A stretch of DNA of 64,000 nt from Batillaria attramentaria (lineage: Eukaryota > Mollusca > Gastropoda > Batillariidae), in assembly GCA_018292915.2 (NCBI GenBank), contig JACVVK020000344.1, positions 647,001 through 711,000 of the forward strand, read 5' to 3'. This document shows positions 48,949 through 59,652 of the stretch, piece after piece (within the stretch, counting starts at the first letter, position 1; each line of letters opens with the position of its first letter). Made by a program: the position numbers and the translations under genes. The notes under the pieces were generated by a model. That model was not told the origin of the DNA. It ran no database searches and worked only from the letters and a program-made list of their open reading frames with translations.

Positions 48949-49400
48949 GAGACGTCAGTTCCGTGAACTAAACATTTGACGTCAGCCTCAAGCAGGTCGT
49001 CATACAGAGAGAGAGAGAGAGATGACGTCAATTCCGTGAACTAAACTTTTGGCGTCAGCCTCTGGCACTGAGATCGTCTGAGGATGCTTGTTTATGTCCT
49101 GTGATTTCCCTATTGGCTTTGTGACTTCTCCGACTGAATTATTTTTCACATGAAATCTGGAAGATGTAGAGGGCTGATGAAATGTCGGAAGCAGTGACGA
49201 TACTTGCAGATTTTGTCTGTGAACCAAACATTTGCCGTCAGCCTAACGCTGCTCGTCTGACAGATGATACTTCTTCATATCTTGTGATTTCCTTGTTGCT
49301 TTTGTGACTTCCGGGACTGAATTAATTTTGACATAAAATCTGGAAGATCTAGAGAGCTGATGAAACGTGGACTTAAAGTGCCATGGATTGTACTTACGAA
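48949..49400. repeat. About 190-bp tandem repeat, 2.5 units
   Basis: TCCGTGAACTAAAC.TTTG.CGTCAGCCT, then CTTGTGATTTCC.T.TTG, CATAAAATCTGGAAGATCTA and GCTGATGAAA recur. Units begin near 48956, 49027 and 49213. GA tracts sit between the first units. Confidence 0.7.
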
Positions 49401-49911
49401 ATTGCAAAATTGGAACTTTTTTGACCGGCGCTTCTTGAAGAAACGTGAAAAAAATGTGTTTATCTAAAAGCTCTGTTATTCTTAATACTAAAGCTATAAT
49501 AGTGCAATAGTTCCTGTCATATGTGCAGTTGTCACAAATGACAAAAATACCGGAATGATGAGTAATTTGAAGGAGTCTTTTCATAGATAATTGGCCTTAT
49601 ATGCAAACCACCCCTACCTCGGAAATATTTTTCTTACACAAAACCTGTCAGAGCTACAGAGCTGTGCTACGAAAACAGGCAGTATAATTGGATGATCTTC
49701 CCAATTTCAGAAAATGAAGCCATTTGAACATTTTTTTTCGAAAAAAAATCGTAACATGACCGATTTTTTTTAAATCGGCGATAACTGTTCTCAAAATGCG
49801 GCAGGATAAAAATCGTGAAAAATAGCTCTGGAGAATATGACTGCCCATTTTATCTCAAAGTAAAAAGCCACCCGGCGAGGTGGTTTAGCAGATAGCCATC
49901 ATTACATCCGT

Positions 49912-49969
<58 letters not shown>

Positions 49970-50440
49970 TTCCCGCCAAAAAGAACGCAGCAGCAAAGTG
50001 TGCACGTAAGGTGTCTATGACGCAGATTTCGTTACGTCACTGTGTGCGTGAAAGTAAGTATTGTGTGGAGAAACGTCACAGTCTTGTTTTGTATCACTGA
50101 AACTTGCTGCTGCGCGTAGCAAAATCTGCCCCGTCTCATAAAGTTGTTTCTCTATAGAGAAACAGCTTAAAAAAACACCAAAGAAACGCTAAAGTCCCAA
50201 GTATACCAGCACAACATCAATTTGTTTGTATCCATTTTGTTTCATCTAAAAAGGCCTATCCTTCGACACCGCATCAACCTACAGTAGTATAATACGCCTA
50301 CCCGAGGCACCACAATGGTTTCAAATGGTATATCGTGTCGCTAGTGCCTGAATCTGATGCACGGATTGAGCGTATTAAATGAAACGTTTTTCACAGCGTT
50401 GTTGTATGCCTGACAAACGGATGGAGACTTTAATCAACTG
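49401..50440. other. A/T-rich DNA with a (CA)n tract, no gene seen
   Basis: (CA)n lies at 49913-49964. The 3' UTR of gene 3 should lie at the top of this interval, but I see no clear AATAAA near the stop. Confidence 0.45.
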
Positions 50441-50829
50441 CTAGAGCTGCGCCTGAACTAATGCTCCTGTAAAAAAGCACTCCTTGCTATGAAATCTGGA
50501 CACGTCGTTGTCGTGTGTGACCCACGTCTTCGCACCTGATGAAAGCTTTAGAGCAACATGAGCGGATCCCGTACCAGTGTAAGTACCGCGGGCTTTTCCG
50601 TACTCACCATGTTCATTTTTCAATGATGCAGAAACTGCAGCATTCTCGCTGGCACTTCCAACAGTCACAAAAAATGCGTAAAGTCCATCTATGGGCGCCG
50701 TAAAAACTCCGGTTGTTGCGTCATAGCCAAAACCTGTGTTAAAGACGGTGACATCGAAGATCAGTATCCCGTTGTTTGATTTTTTTCTGAACATTCTAGC
50801 CTGGAATGATACCACCATCCAGGCTTTGT
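50441..50829 (-). CDS. Gene 3 exon 4: C1q-like domain
   Basis: Opens in phase 1 after GTTGCAG. Signature residues: SFQARMF, FNTGFGYDATTGVFTAP, DGLYAFFVTV, VALKLSSGAKTWV and CFFTGALVQ. This is a complete C1q fold by pattern. Stop TAG at 50441-50443. Confidence 0.93.
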
Positions 50830-50910
50830 CTGCAACAAAATAAAATAACAAATCAGACCCAACTAATCATTTTGTTAGTGTCAAGAACTAGTAATTTTAA
50901 AACACACTCC

Positions 50911-50983
<73 letters not shown>

Positions 50984-52688
50984 CTTCTTTATGTGCAAAA
51001 TATGAATTGACTGTACAAAAAGAGCACAAACAGAAAAAAAACACCCACTGATCTCGCAATATCATAAGACATCAATTTCAATTATTACATTGACAGCACT
51101 GAAAGCAACACTTCAACACAAGTTGTAAATGTGTGTGTCTCACCCCTAATGGTTTTCAGGTCGGCAGTTACTTTGGTAACTTGTGCAGTTTCCGAGGCGA
51201 CTTTCGTGGTAAGATCTTTCAGCTTCTGTGTGAAGTCATCGCCAAGTTTAGTGACTTTTGACTTGATGTCATCTTCGTCAGAAGCGACTTTTGAGGTAAG
51301 ATCTTTCAGTTTGCGTGTGAAGTCAGCGCCCAGTTTGGTAACTTCATCTTTGTCTGAGGCGACCTGGGTTGTAAGATCAGCCAGCTTGTTGTTTAGTTCA
51401 TCAACCCTCAAGGACAGCGCTCTCACAGACGCCGCGGAGTTCTCCACAGCTGGGCCAGGCCCATCAGATGCGTAAGGTCGCCCGACGTAGGCCTGAATCA
51501 TCTCCAGTTCCACAGCTGATGTGTCCGACTGACAAGGGAAGAACTCCGCCTGGCTATCCGCGCCCGCACGTTTGTTCAGTTTGTCAAGTGCGTCTTCGCT
51601 GAGCAGCGCCGACTGGAGCGCCTTCAGCGAGACGACGTCTTGGCCTTGGGTACTGGCTGCATGTGACACCAACGCTGACAGCGTATCCACGGTAGTACTG
51701 GCGATTGTTCTCTCTGCTTGAAGATCTCGGAGGGTCTTCCGCTCCTGTGACGTCACGGAATCCATGATCTCGTCACGTGCGCGAGAAGCCCACTGGATGA
51801 TGGTGTCGCAGCGTATGCCGACTTCTCGAGTCACTTCCTGTTTCTGACGAACGATTTCTTTCTCCTCGTGGTCCACACGATCCAGTAGGGTGGCTGCTGT
51901 TTGAATCTGAAGGACAGTTATCAACCAAGAATGGGTTATCGTACGTGTGTGGTTTTTTTTATCAATATCTTGGGTCATATATATATATGACCCAATAGAT
52001 CAATAGATATTCAGCGCGCCACACGGGAATACCCCAAAAATAAAGGACTGAAAAATGCCTTAAGGATCAAAGAAGAACACTTGAAAAATCGAACAATTGT
52101 CGGTTTCCTGTATGCACAGATCTAACCTGTTCATTCGCCTTTGCAAGAAGTCCCGTCATCTCCTCCCTCGCCCGTCTAGCGGCGGTCGCCATGTCGTCTG
52201 TCTTGTGACCCTCATGTGACGTCAACTTGCAGTGGAGACAGATACTGACGTCACAATTACAGCAGTGGAAAACCAGCGGTTGGTCGGGATGAAACGGACA
52301 TTTCTTTACCTCGACCTTCGACATCTGGGCCGCAGCGGGCTGGTCCTGAGGCCCCAAAGGTCGCACACGATGTATTTCCGGGTCAGTCACCATGTCGTGA
52401 AGACGACGGCACGCACGACACATCCGCTTCCGGCACTTGTCACACGCATGCGTAGCGTCCTGGGTCTGACCTTCCTCACACATGTCGCACGGTACAGGGC
52501 GCGGAATGGTGTCGGCTTCTTCATCATGATCCAAGTAGAAATTTGTCTTTAAAAAAAACAAAAAAACACAGGTGTTCAAATGGCCTGCTTACACTTAAAT
52601 CCGCACGAGCAAATGTTTGAATTGTTGTAGACGTCGGTTGGCATGTTGACTGTGGTTGTTGTTGTTGTTGTTGATAGTGGTGTTATTT

Positions 52689-52761
<73 letters not shown>

Positions 52762-53253
52762 AAGCGTGCGTGTGTGCGCGCGTGCGTGCATTCGTGTGTA
52801 TCGAAACTGAATAATTACCAATTAAACTCGGTGAACCATGAAAATTAAAACAAACACTAAGACCCGTTTACAAATTTTCAATGAGCAGCTACAACGTAAC
52901 AATGAATTCAATAAAAACGCACCGCTGTAAAATTCAGGTGCTTTTGATTTGGACCAATACGACAGCAGTCCACTACATATAGCCTTAAGGCCTGTATGTA
53001 GCGTACAGGCTGCCCGATTATCTCCAGCGCAGGTTATTGGTGCACTATTTTCTGTCTCGGCTCGAAGTGCATTGTTGAAAACAACGATATTATCAGATCA
53101 GCCTATCTGTATGACCTACTCGATTCGTTGCGGGCGAAAACACACAAGCATGCGTGTGAGGTGGACGGGAGATAAGGAGAAAGGAGGGAGGGTAGAGAAG
53201 TAAGCTGTGCGCTGTAGTGTATACAAGTGTCCGGACCTAAACAGGATTACTAT

Positions 53254-53299
<46 letters not shown>

Positions 53300-53700
53300 T
53301 CACTCACCTGAAGACTGGCCACGCCCCCTTCCGGTACCTTGACAGGACTGCGACAGGTGGGACACAGAAAAACGACAGCTACAACACCACCAGCGCCTTC
53401 ACCACCATCACCACCACCACCACCGCCCTGGGTTGCTTGTCCGCCAGTGTCCTTTCCTTCCTCGGTGTCTTCCATCGATACCTCAACTTTCTTTTCGCTG
53501 TCGGCGTTATTGTCGTTCTCAGTTGCCGATGTGGTTGCGGCTGCGGTAGCCGCGAGCGTGGCGAGACACGGCAGGCAGAAGGTGTGAAAACACGGCAGGA
53601 TTTTGGGCTGGCGACCGCGATACGGCTCCATACACAGTCCGCACGTATGACGAAAATCGTCACCCTTCCAACCCCCGCTTCTCTCACCGCCCGTCGCCAT
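50441..53700 (-). CDS. Gene 3: TRIM-like RING/B-box 1/B-box 2/coiled-coil/C1q protein
   Basis: Predicted four coding exons on the minus strand: 53700-53308, 52546-52127, 51906-51144 and 50829-50441, 654 aa, junction phases 0, 0, 1. Domains: C3HC4 RING (Cys20, Cys23, Cys37, His39, Cys42, Cys45, Cys113, Cys116), B-box 1 (Cys151-His190), B-box 2 (Cys214-His245), long coiled coil (about 255-520) and C1q-like domain (about 527-654). RING plus B-boxes predict E3 ubiquitin ligase activity, the coiled coil predicts dimers or higher oligomers, and C1q is a ligand-binding jelly roll that forms trimers. No signal peptide is seen. Met at 53700 is preferred over an upstream Met at 53721 because the MATGGERSG start is shared with gene 1. 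Substrate and ligand are unknown. An immune sensor-ligase role is possible but is inference. Confidence 0.87.
50915..50981. repeat. (GT)n microsatellite in gene 3 last intron
   Basis: On the sense strand of the gene this is a (CA)n tract lying between coiled-coil and C1q exons. Intronic CA tracts are known to affect splicing; any effect here is inference. Confidence 0.93.
51144..51906 (-). CDS. Gene 3 exon 3: coiled coil with internal repeats
   Basis: 254 codons plus one base. It starts IQTAATLLDRVDHEEKE. The C-terminal third has three related segments of about 25 residues with the core VASD...VTKLG.DFT.KLKDLT. Acceptor CCTTCAG, donor GG|GTGAGA, phase 1. Confidence 0.88.
52127..52546 (-). 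CDS. Gene 3 exon 2: B-box 1 and B-box 2
   Basis: Residues 132-271 from TNFYLDHDEEAD. B-box 1: CDMC, CDKC, CRAC, with His181/His190. B-box 2: CPFHPDQ, CCNCDVSICLHC, HEGH. Acceptor TTTAAAG, donor CAG|GTTAGA. Confidence 0.9.
52691..52795. repeat. (GT)n and (GTGC)n in gene 3 intron 1
   Basis: GT units to 52744, then GTGC tetramers. Confidence 0.93.
53256..53298. repeat. (CA)n next to gene 3 RING exon
   Basis: On the sense strand this (GT)n tract starts about 10 bp after the exon 1 donor. Confidence 0.93.
53308..53700 (-). CDS. Gene 3 exon 1: RING finger with long low-complexity loop
   Basis: Residues 1-131. Cys/His ligands are complete. Between Cys45 and Cys113 lies an insert of about 67 residues rich in Ala/Thr, then Asp/Glu/Lys, then poly-Gly. 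Donor CAG|GTGAGT. Confidence 0.9.
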
Positions 53701-54027
53701 TTGTAATTTTGTCCCTTGCAAGGTCGCTGTCTGTTGTAACAGGAAACCAGACGCTCAAAAGCGTTCCCGTTGAAGAATCTATACGTGTAACGCAAGATGT
53801 CGACGCTGACAGCTTATTAGATAAGTGCTTGGAGTTGCAGCAAACTGAAGTTCCTAAACCGAGTCAGCTATGGAGCGACAAAGAGACCGCAGTGATTGAA
53901 AGCTTCGCAGTTGCCAAGTGTCCTAGTTTTCGTGTCACGCGATCAACACTTGCCTCGATCGGATATCAGTCGTGATCAGTTGCGGGAAATCCCGAATTCT
54001 AGGAATGCGCAAACTGGAAGTACAACT
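53701..54027. other. Upstream region of gene 3, nothing recognised
   Basis: 5' UTR and promoter expected here. No clear TATA or initiator can be named. Confidence 0.35.
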
Positions 54028-54035
54028 GATTGAAA

Positions 54036-54171
54036 GAGTGGGTGGGTGGGTGGGTGGGTGTTTGGGAGTTTAACGTCTTTATCCACCACGTAAAGGTGAT
54101 ATTAAAGACTGGCGACGAGAAAAAGGCCAGCACAAATATCTAGCCCCCAGCCGGGATTCGAATGCACGACC
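54036..54171 (-). mobile_element. SINE-A copy, head-truncated, 8-bp target duplication
   Basis: Tail and body only, ending CGGGATTCGAATGCACGACC. Flanked by GATTGAAA at 54028-54035 and 54172-54179. Confidence 0.85.
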
Positions 54172-54179
54172 GATTGAAA

Positions 54180-54817
54180 CTTGAGCAAGTAATAAGTAGC
54201 CGAGAGACATGAAACTACAAGACACGTTTTCGTACACCGCGTTGCATGCAGGTGCTTCGGTGTTTGCACGTTTTAACTCTTTGAATACGCACTCTCTGTG
54301 ACACATGGTTTTTGTCATTTTTACTTTTAAAAAATCCATAAATATAGTTTTTGTAGTATAGAAATTTTGTTTTTATCATTGGAAAGTTCCGGGCTGCTCG
54401 TCGGGCGGTTTTTGTCCGGATCTCCGGTTTTCCATCCACAGGCGTAATAACACAAACTGGGGTCAAGTTTGGCGTTTATTGGAAGGACAGCGTTTAGCGA
54501 GAGTGCTAGTTTTATAATGATTTTTGTTGTCACGAAAAAGTCTGATTTTCGTGATTTTTTTTTTTGTAGGGCAAGGTGCATGCCAGGGGGTTGCAACAGC
54601 AGGCAAACTGTCAGTGAAGCTGGGACTTATTGCGCATATGGCAAGCAGAGGTGACGCGAGTGGATATCAATGAAGTGGCTTTCAGGCCCAAACAGAAGTA
54701 AACTCGCATTACCCCAGTGAGGCCTGAACGGAAAGGAGACATTCGATTTTTTTTTTTTTAAACTCGTGTGAGATGCGTGCCCCTAAACGGTCTGTGCATG
54801 GTCATTTTTGTCTCTAG
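54180..54817. other. No gene seen
   Basis: A/T-rich sequence with short T-runs. Open frames on both strands overlap and show no domain. Confidence 0.4.
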
Positions 54818-54824
54818 ATTGAAG

Positions 54825-55195
54825 GGTGGGTGGGTGTTTGGGAGTTTAACGTCCTTTTCCACCACGTAAGGCTGATAGACGGGGCAACGACGAAAAAGCC
54901 AGCACAAATATCTGACCCAGCCGGAATCGAACTCACGACCCGAGCATTGGAGGGTGGGTGGGTGGGTTGGTGTTTGACGTCCTTTTCCACCACATAGGGT
55001 GATATCAAAGACGGGGCAACGATGAAAAAGCCAGCACAAATATTTGGCCCCAGCCAGGATCAAACTCACGACCCGAGCATTAGAAGTCCAACGCTCTACC
55101 ATTCGACCACCCCGGCTCCCCCCCCCCCCCCCCCCGAGCATTGGAAGTCCAACGCTATACCATTCGGCCACCCCGGCTCCGCCCCCCCCCCCTAC
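54825..55195 (-). mobile_element. SINE-A copy split by a younger SINE-A
   Basis: Tail and body at 54825-54951, head remainder at 55135-55195. The outer direct repeat ATTGAAG lies at 54818-54824 and 55196-55202. Confidence 0.85.
54952..55134 (-). mobile_element. SINE-A copy nested in another, 11-bp target duplication
   Basis: Full-length minus-strand copy ending in a C-run. Flanked by CGAGCATTGGA at 54941-54951 and 55135-55145, sequence that belongs to the older copy. Confidence 0.9.
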
Positions 55196-55617
55196 ATTGA
55201 AGCACATTTAGGGTGACTGTGATGCCTGAGGTTAATAGAGAATATATAGGCATTTGAGGCCTTGTGCATTTGAAATCACTGTGAATTTTAAATACATTTG
55301 TGGGAACCAACCTGAAATTGTCTGGAATACCGTTTTGTTACAAAAATAAAATTAAAAGTGTTTGGTTGTGTTTTGTTTTTGTTTTTGTTTTTTAATCAAT
55401 CGAACTGGAATGTGAGATATAAGGCCGACACCTGATCTGAAACCAATGCAGTTCAGTCCAGTTTATTTATTTGTCCATAAATGGAATTCATATTAAAATC
55501 ATATAGATACTTTTTTTAATCCATTCGATTTGTTTTCTATATTCCGTTTGAAGAATTTGTGTTGCTTCCCACAACTGAACCTATCTCAAATTTTGCTGAG
55601 CGGCGAAGGAGGAAATA

Positions 55618-56040
55618 CAGTCTTCACAAAAGTTAAGGACCAGTCAACATAATGGGTGACAGTTTCAACAAATCAGAAAAAAATAAACGAATAAGATTTT
55701 TCCCGTAAAATTCGGTAGCAAGGTTAAGGGGTAATTAGTGAACATGGCGACCACTGTGTGGATGGCACGTGCGCGTCACACAGCATGCTTGGCGCGTTTG
55801 AAAATCTGCAATTTCGGCAAAAACTAGACCGAGTTTCAGTGTTCAGTGAGCGATACCTGGGGCTTCCTGCACGGCAAAAATGAGATGCAGGTCAAAGAAT
55901 GCATCCCTGGTTATGAACTGTGCTCATTTGTTTGCCTACACAAGCCGCCGTTTCAGCGATGTTCAGCACTACACCAGCATGCCACCACGACAAAAGTTGA
56001 ATGATATTTGCAAGTGGTCCTTAACTTTTTGTGAAGGCTG
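55618..56040. mobile_element. 423-bp mariner/Tc1-type MITE
   Basis: The left end is CAGTCTTCACAAAAGTTAAG and the right end reverse complements to CAGCCTTCACAAAAAGTTAA; both continue with GGACCA. TA dinucleotides flank both ends (55616-55617 and 56041-56042), the target duplication of the Tc1/mariner superfamily. No transposase frame remains, so it is non-autonomous. Confidence 0.85.
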
Positions 56041-56699
56041 TAGAATATAGAAAAAAAAAGTAATATCGATCGCTTTCGTTCTGCATGCACCCGTGTAACC
56101 CCGCCCCCCCCCCCCCCCTGACTCCTGCAGCGGCACGCGCTTTAGCCAAGCTGCCAGATTCCGGTGCAGGGACTATATTTTATCGCGCGAGGACACGGCG
56201 CGATAGCGGTGCTGCGTGTTAGATTGTTGGCGAGGGGTGGCCGATAGTATAAGGGTGTGATGGATGCATAGGGCCCGATAACCCGGGACCCCTCGCCCAT
56301 ACGAAGCCCACCTCTAGTCTCCGGGCGCTTGGCTCGCACTGGCAGAGGGATACAGAAGCTACTGAGCCTGCCTTCTGATAGCCCACGCGCTATATAGCTA
56401 TCACCTCCCCTATTATTCTCCCGCATTAGAGAGCTCGGCGAGGGGCCGTAACCGATCGCGCTTGTTAGACGTTGCGAAGTAGCAGTTTTGGTAGTCTTAC
56501 AAGAGAGCGGGAGATAGGCAAGGGCGATAAGCGAGTTTTCATCACTCATAAGCTATAACTGCCTGATAATCCCCGACAGAGCAGACAAAGGGTGGAGCGA
56601 CGCCATGCGACGAAGGGGAGGTAAATTACGAGCTAGAGACGGGGTTGGTGAGTTCAGGTACTTATTCTTCTTCAGGCGTAGTATACTAACATGGCCAGA
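56041..56699. other. GC-rich unique DNA with hairpin, no gene called
   Basis: GGCGAGGGGT (56229-56238) pairs with ACCCCTCGCC (56288-56297). The minus-strand open frame 56142-56549 has no recognisable domain. Confidence 0.4.
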
Positions 56700-57285
56700 C
56701 ATGCCAGAACATGCGAACACTAACTCACTGGCTTGGCCCCATCGAGAGAAACAGCCAGAATTTTACAGGTCTTTTAGCAGATCAAATGATCACCATTGTC
56801 ACTGCAGTAACAATATTTGACCTTGACTTTGACCTTGACATTCTGAGGCACAACCACGTACTCACTGAACTGGTTCCATCGTAAAACATAGCCATAATTT
56901 TAAGTAAAGCAGGCCGGCGTTGTCACAGCAGCAACAATATTTGGTGACTGTGGCCTTGACCTTGTGAGGTACAATCGCGTAGTCACCAGGCTCGTCCCGT
57001 CAAGAGAAACAGCTGCTGTGCACAACACAGATTAAACCAGTTTTCTTTTCCGCAAAACAGCAGGCCAGCATTATCACGCCACTGCAGTAACAAACTGATT
57101 AGGTGACTGTGACCTTGACCCTGTGAGGTACAAACACGTACTCACTGGACTGGTCACACGGAGCCGGAGAAGACTGAGCCAGAATACTATGGTTAAAACA
57201 ATGGTTGACCTCGTCTTTCCACAAAGCGCATTGTCAATGCAGTCAGTAACAATATTTGGTGACATTGACCTTGACCTTGTGGTTT
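56700..57285. repeat. About 125-160-bp tandem repeat, four units
   Basis: Each unit has CTCACTGG.CT.G.CC..TCGAGAGAAACAGC, CAG.AACAATATTTGGTGAC and TGACCTTGACCTTGTGAGGT. The last motif marks unit borders near 56820, 56955, 57110 and 57270. Confidence 0.75.
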
Positions 57286-58288
57286 ACACTTTGTACTGCA
57301 ATGCAAAATGTGATTTTTCAATTCTCACCTCCTTCCATGATCTGCTTCAGTGTATCATCGTGATAGTCATGCAGTACAGTCTAGGCAAACAGGTCAATTC
57401 TCTTTTTTATATTGTCTCGGTTCTTGTCGTATTGGGACTGTTCGGTCGACTTGGGTGAGAACAACCGGACGACTGCGTTTGGCAGATCATGCCCTCAGTA
57501 ATCGTCACCATTTCCCAGCCAGTTTCGCGTTAGAGGCTGCCTATTTACAGAAACTCGCCTCCATCACACACACTCCTCCCCTCACTCCCCCTCCCGTCAG
57601 CAGCAGGATCATATTTGACTCGAATGCCAATCATTCGTTCTTTTCCAGTTCAGCAATGCCGATGCTGTGCCGCTAACCTTCTGAACAACTTGGACCACAC
57701 GTATTTGATGAAGTTTTCTAGTAAACACGGAAGCGACGAGTCACTTAGGAGGTCAGCGTGCCCTGTCATCGCACCAGACAAATGGCTTCTTTTAATTGGC
57801 TAAACACTCATCACGTGACCCCAAGCGACCTCTACACGCCAAGGTCACGCAGGTCACACCCTGATGAGGGGCGGGAAATCTGTGAGATAGTGTCACGAAC
57901 GATTTCTCGGTTTTGGGGCAACAAGGTTTGAGGGGATCAGGGCCCTGTATCTACCTGCTAATAACCGTAAGGACATCCCGGTTTATCTCCCTTTGGTTTT
58001 ATCGCGGCAATTACAGTTCGCGTGGCGGGTGTTCAGCAGACGACAGGCATAAAACGTTGTAATTTATGGCTTGCTGAAGTTTTAGAGTAAATCTAGAAGG
58101 AAGCCTGGTGTTTTGTCGTATCTCTTTTGTTGGGCTGAATTCATACGAAAGTTTTCCTTGGGGAAAAAAGACCGTGCGCTCTTGAGAGTGTACCGGTCTA
58201 TGTTTGTTTGTTTTTCCAATTCTTCAAAAACTAAAACATGTTTTGCCATTTAGAACCACAGCCATAGCACTTGTGGAGGTATTTTGGT
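57286..58288. other. No gene seen
   Basis: Overlapping short open frames on the plus strand (57123-57803) lack domains. Nothing else is recognised. Confidence 0.4.
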
Positions 58289-58298
58289 GCGCGCGCGC

Positions 58299-58388
<90 letters not shown>

Positions 58389-58535
58389 GCTTGTTTCGGG
58401 GGAAGCTAGGTGCTATTATTTTGACTGATTTGAATTGGTTTCGTTTTTGGGTTGTTGATGGATGTTGTTCGTGTTTGTTTGTTTGTTTGTTTGTTTGTTT
58501 GTTTGTTTGTTTGTTTGTTTGTTTGTTTGTTTGTT
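58289..58535. repeat. (GC)n(GT)n(GA)n and (TTTG)n
   Basis: GCGCGC passes to GT (58301-58366), GA (58367-58389) and, after 85 bp, TTTG tetramers at 58475-58535. Confidence 0.93.
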
Positions 58536-59392
58536 TCGGTTTTGTTTGTTCAAACAGACTGTAGGATTCTCCGTCCTTCAACGAATCGTTTTGTTTTTGC
58601 TAACCCTATGAGTTGTCTTCTGCCAACAAACCTTTATTCACATGACATTTTTTAATGCACGGCTTTTTTTAACAGAAGCAGGCTTTTTATATCTAATTGC
58701 CAAAACAATGCCTTCTTGGCCAAGGTTCAAAAGGAGATAGCATGATGCAAAGCATGACGGACAAGGTGATTCGATGTCATGTACACTGGCGTACATCAGA
58801 CTGGTTAGTGATTGTTTATTACAGCACAGCACGCCAGGGATCTTTGGTGTTTACGTGTACCATGATCCATGTAAGTACGAAGAATTCAAAGGATGTTGGT
58901 TATGGCAGATGAGATAAACCTGAGTTGTCTGGGTCTTTCATTTGGCGGCCAGCGCGGTTCTGTTTTTAGAGATACAGTGTAGTTCTTTAACTTGTTTGTT
59001 TGTTTGTTTGTTTGTTCTGCGCAAAGCGGGCACCAAGAGGCAAATTTCTACTTTGAGTTTTTTTGTCATTTTTGTTTACTGGACAAGCAAGACGCTTGCA
59101 TTGTATGGTTTGTACAAGATCGGTACCCACATAATTTATACTGGTATCACTGGTTTTTGATGAAGCGAAAGATTTCAAGGAAAATATGAGAATTTTCATT
59201 CATTCTTCGATGACGCACCCTCGTACTGTACAAACTTAATTTCTTTCAAGTAAGTTTGGAGTTGTACATCAGCGGCCTCAATGAAAAAAAAAAAGTAAAA
59301 ACCATAATTAAATTATGCCTGCACGGATTTGAATTTGGCTTTGTGGGACTGTTGCACTTTGATTATACTAATCATGTTTGAGGCATTAAGAG
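58536..59392. other. No gene seen
   Basis: A/T-rich unique sequence with a short TTTG tract at 58994-59018. Confidence 0.4.
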
Positions 59393-59652
59393 CCATCAAG
59401 GCACCGTTAACTCTTAAGAGCGCGAGCCTCCCCCCCCCCCCCCCGCCTGCTATATGATAAGACTGGTTAAAAAAAGAAGAAGCCACTATACACTTCGAGC
59501 CACTACTGCGCAAGGCGCGGGCCTTCCCCGCTAGGCCCGAGACCGCTGCAGATTGCGTAATAGTGGCTTGAAGTGGCTTCTAGAGATCTGAAGATTTCAA
59601 ATAAAATTGAGATTTTTACATGGGCGTTTAAGAGTTAATCTTGCCTGATTTT
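59393..59652. mobile_element. Foldback element (long inverted repeat)
   Basis: GTTAACTCTTAAGAGCG at 59406-59422 pairs with CGTTTAAGAGTTAATC at 59625-59640. Inside, AGAAGCCACTATACACTTCG and CCACTACTGCGCAA pair with TTGCGTAATAGTGG and CTTGAAGTGGCTTCT. Probably a MITE-type foldback. Target duplication unclear. Confidence 0.6.
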
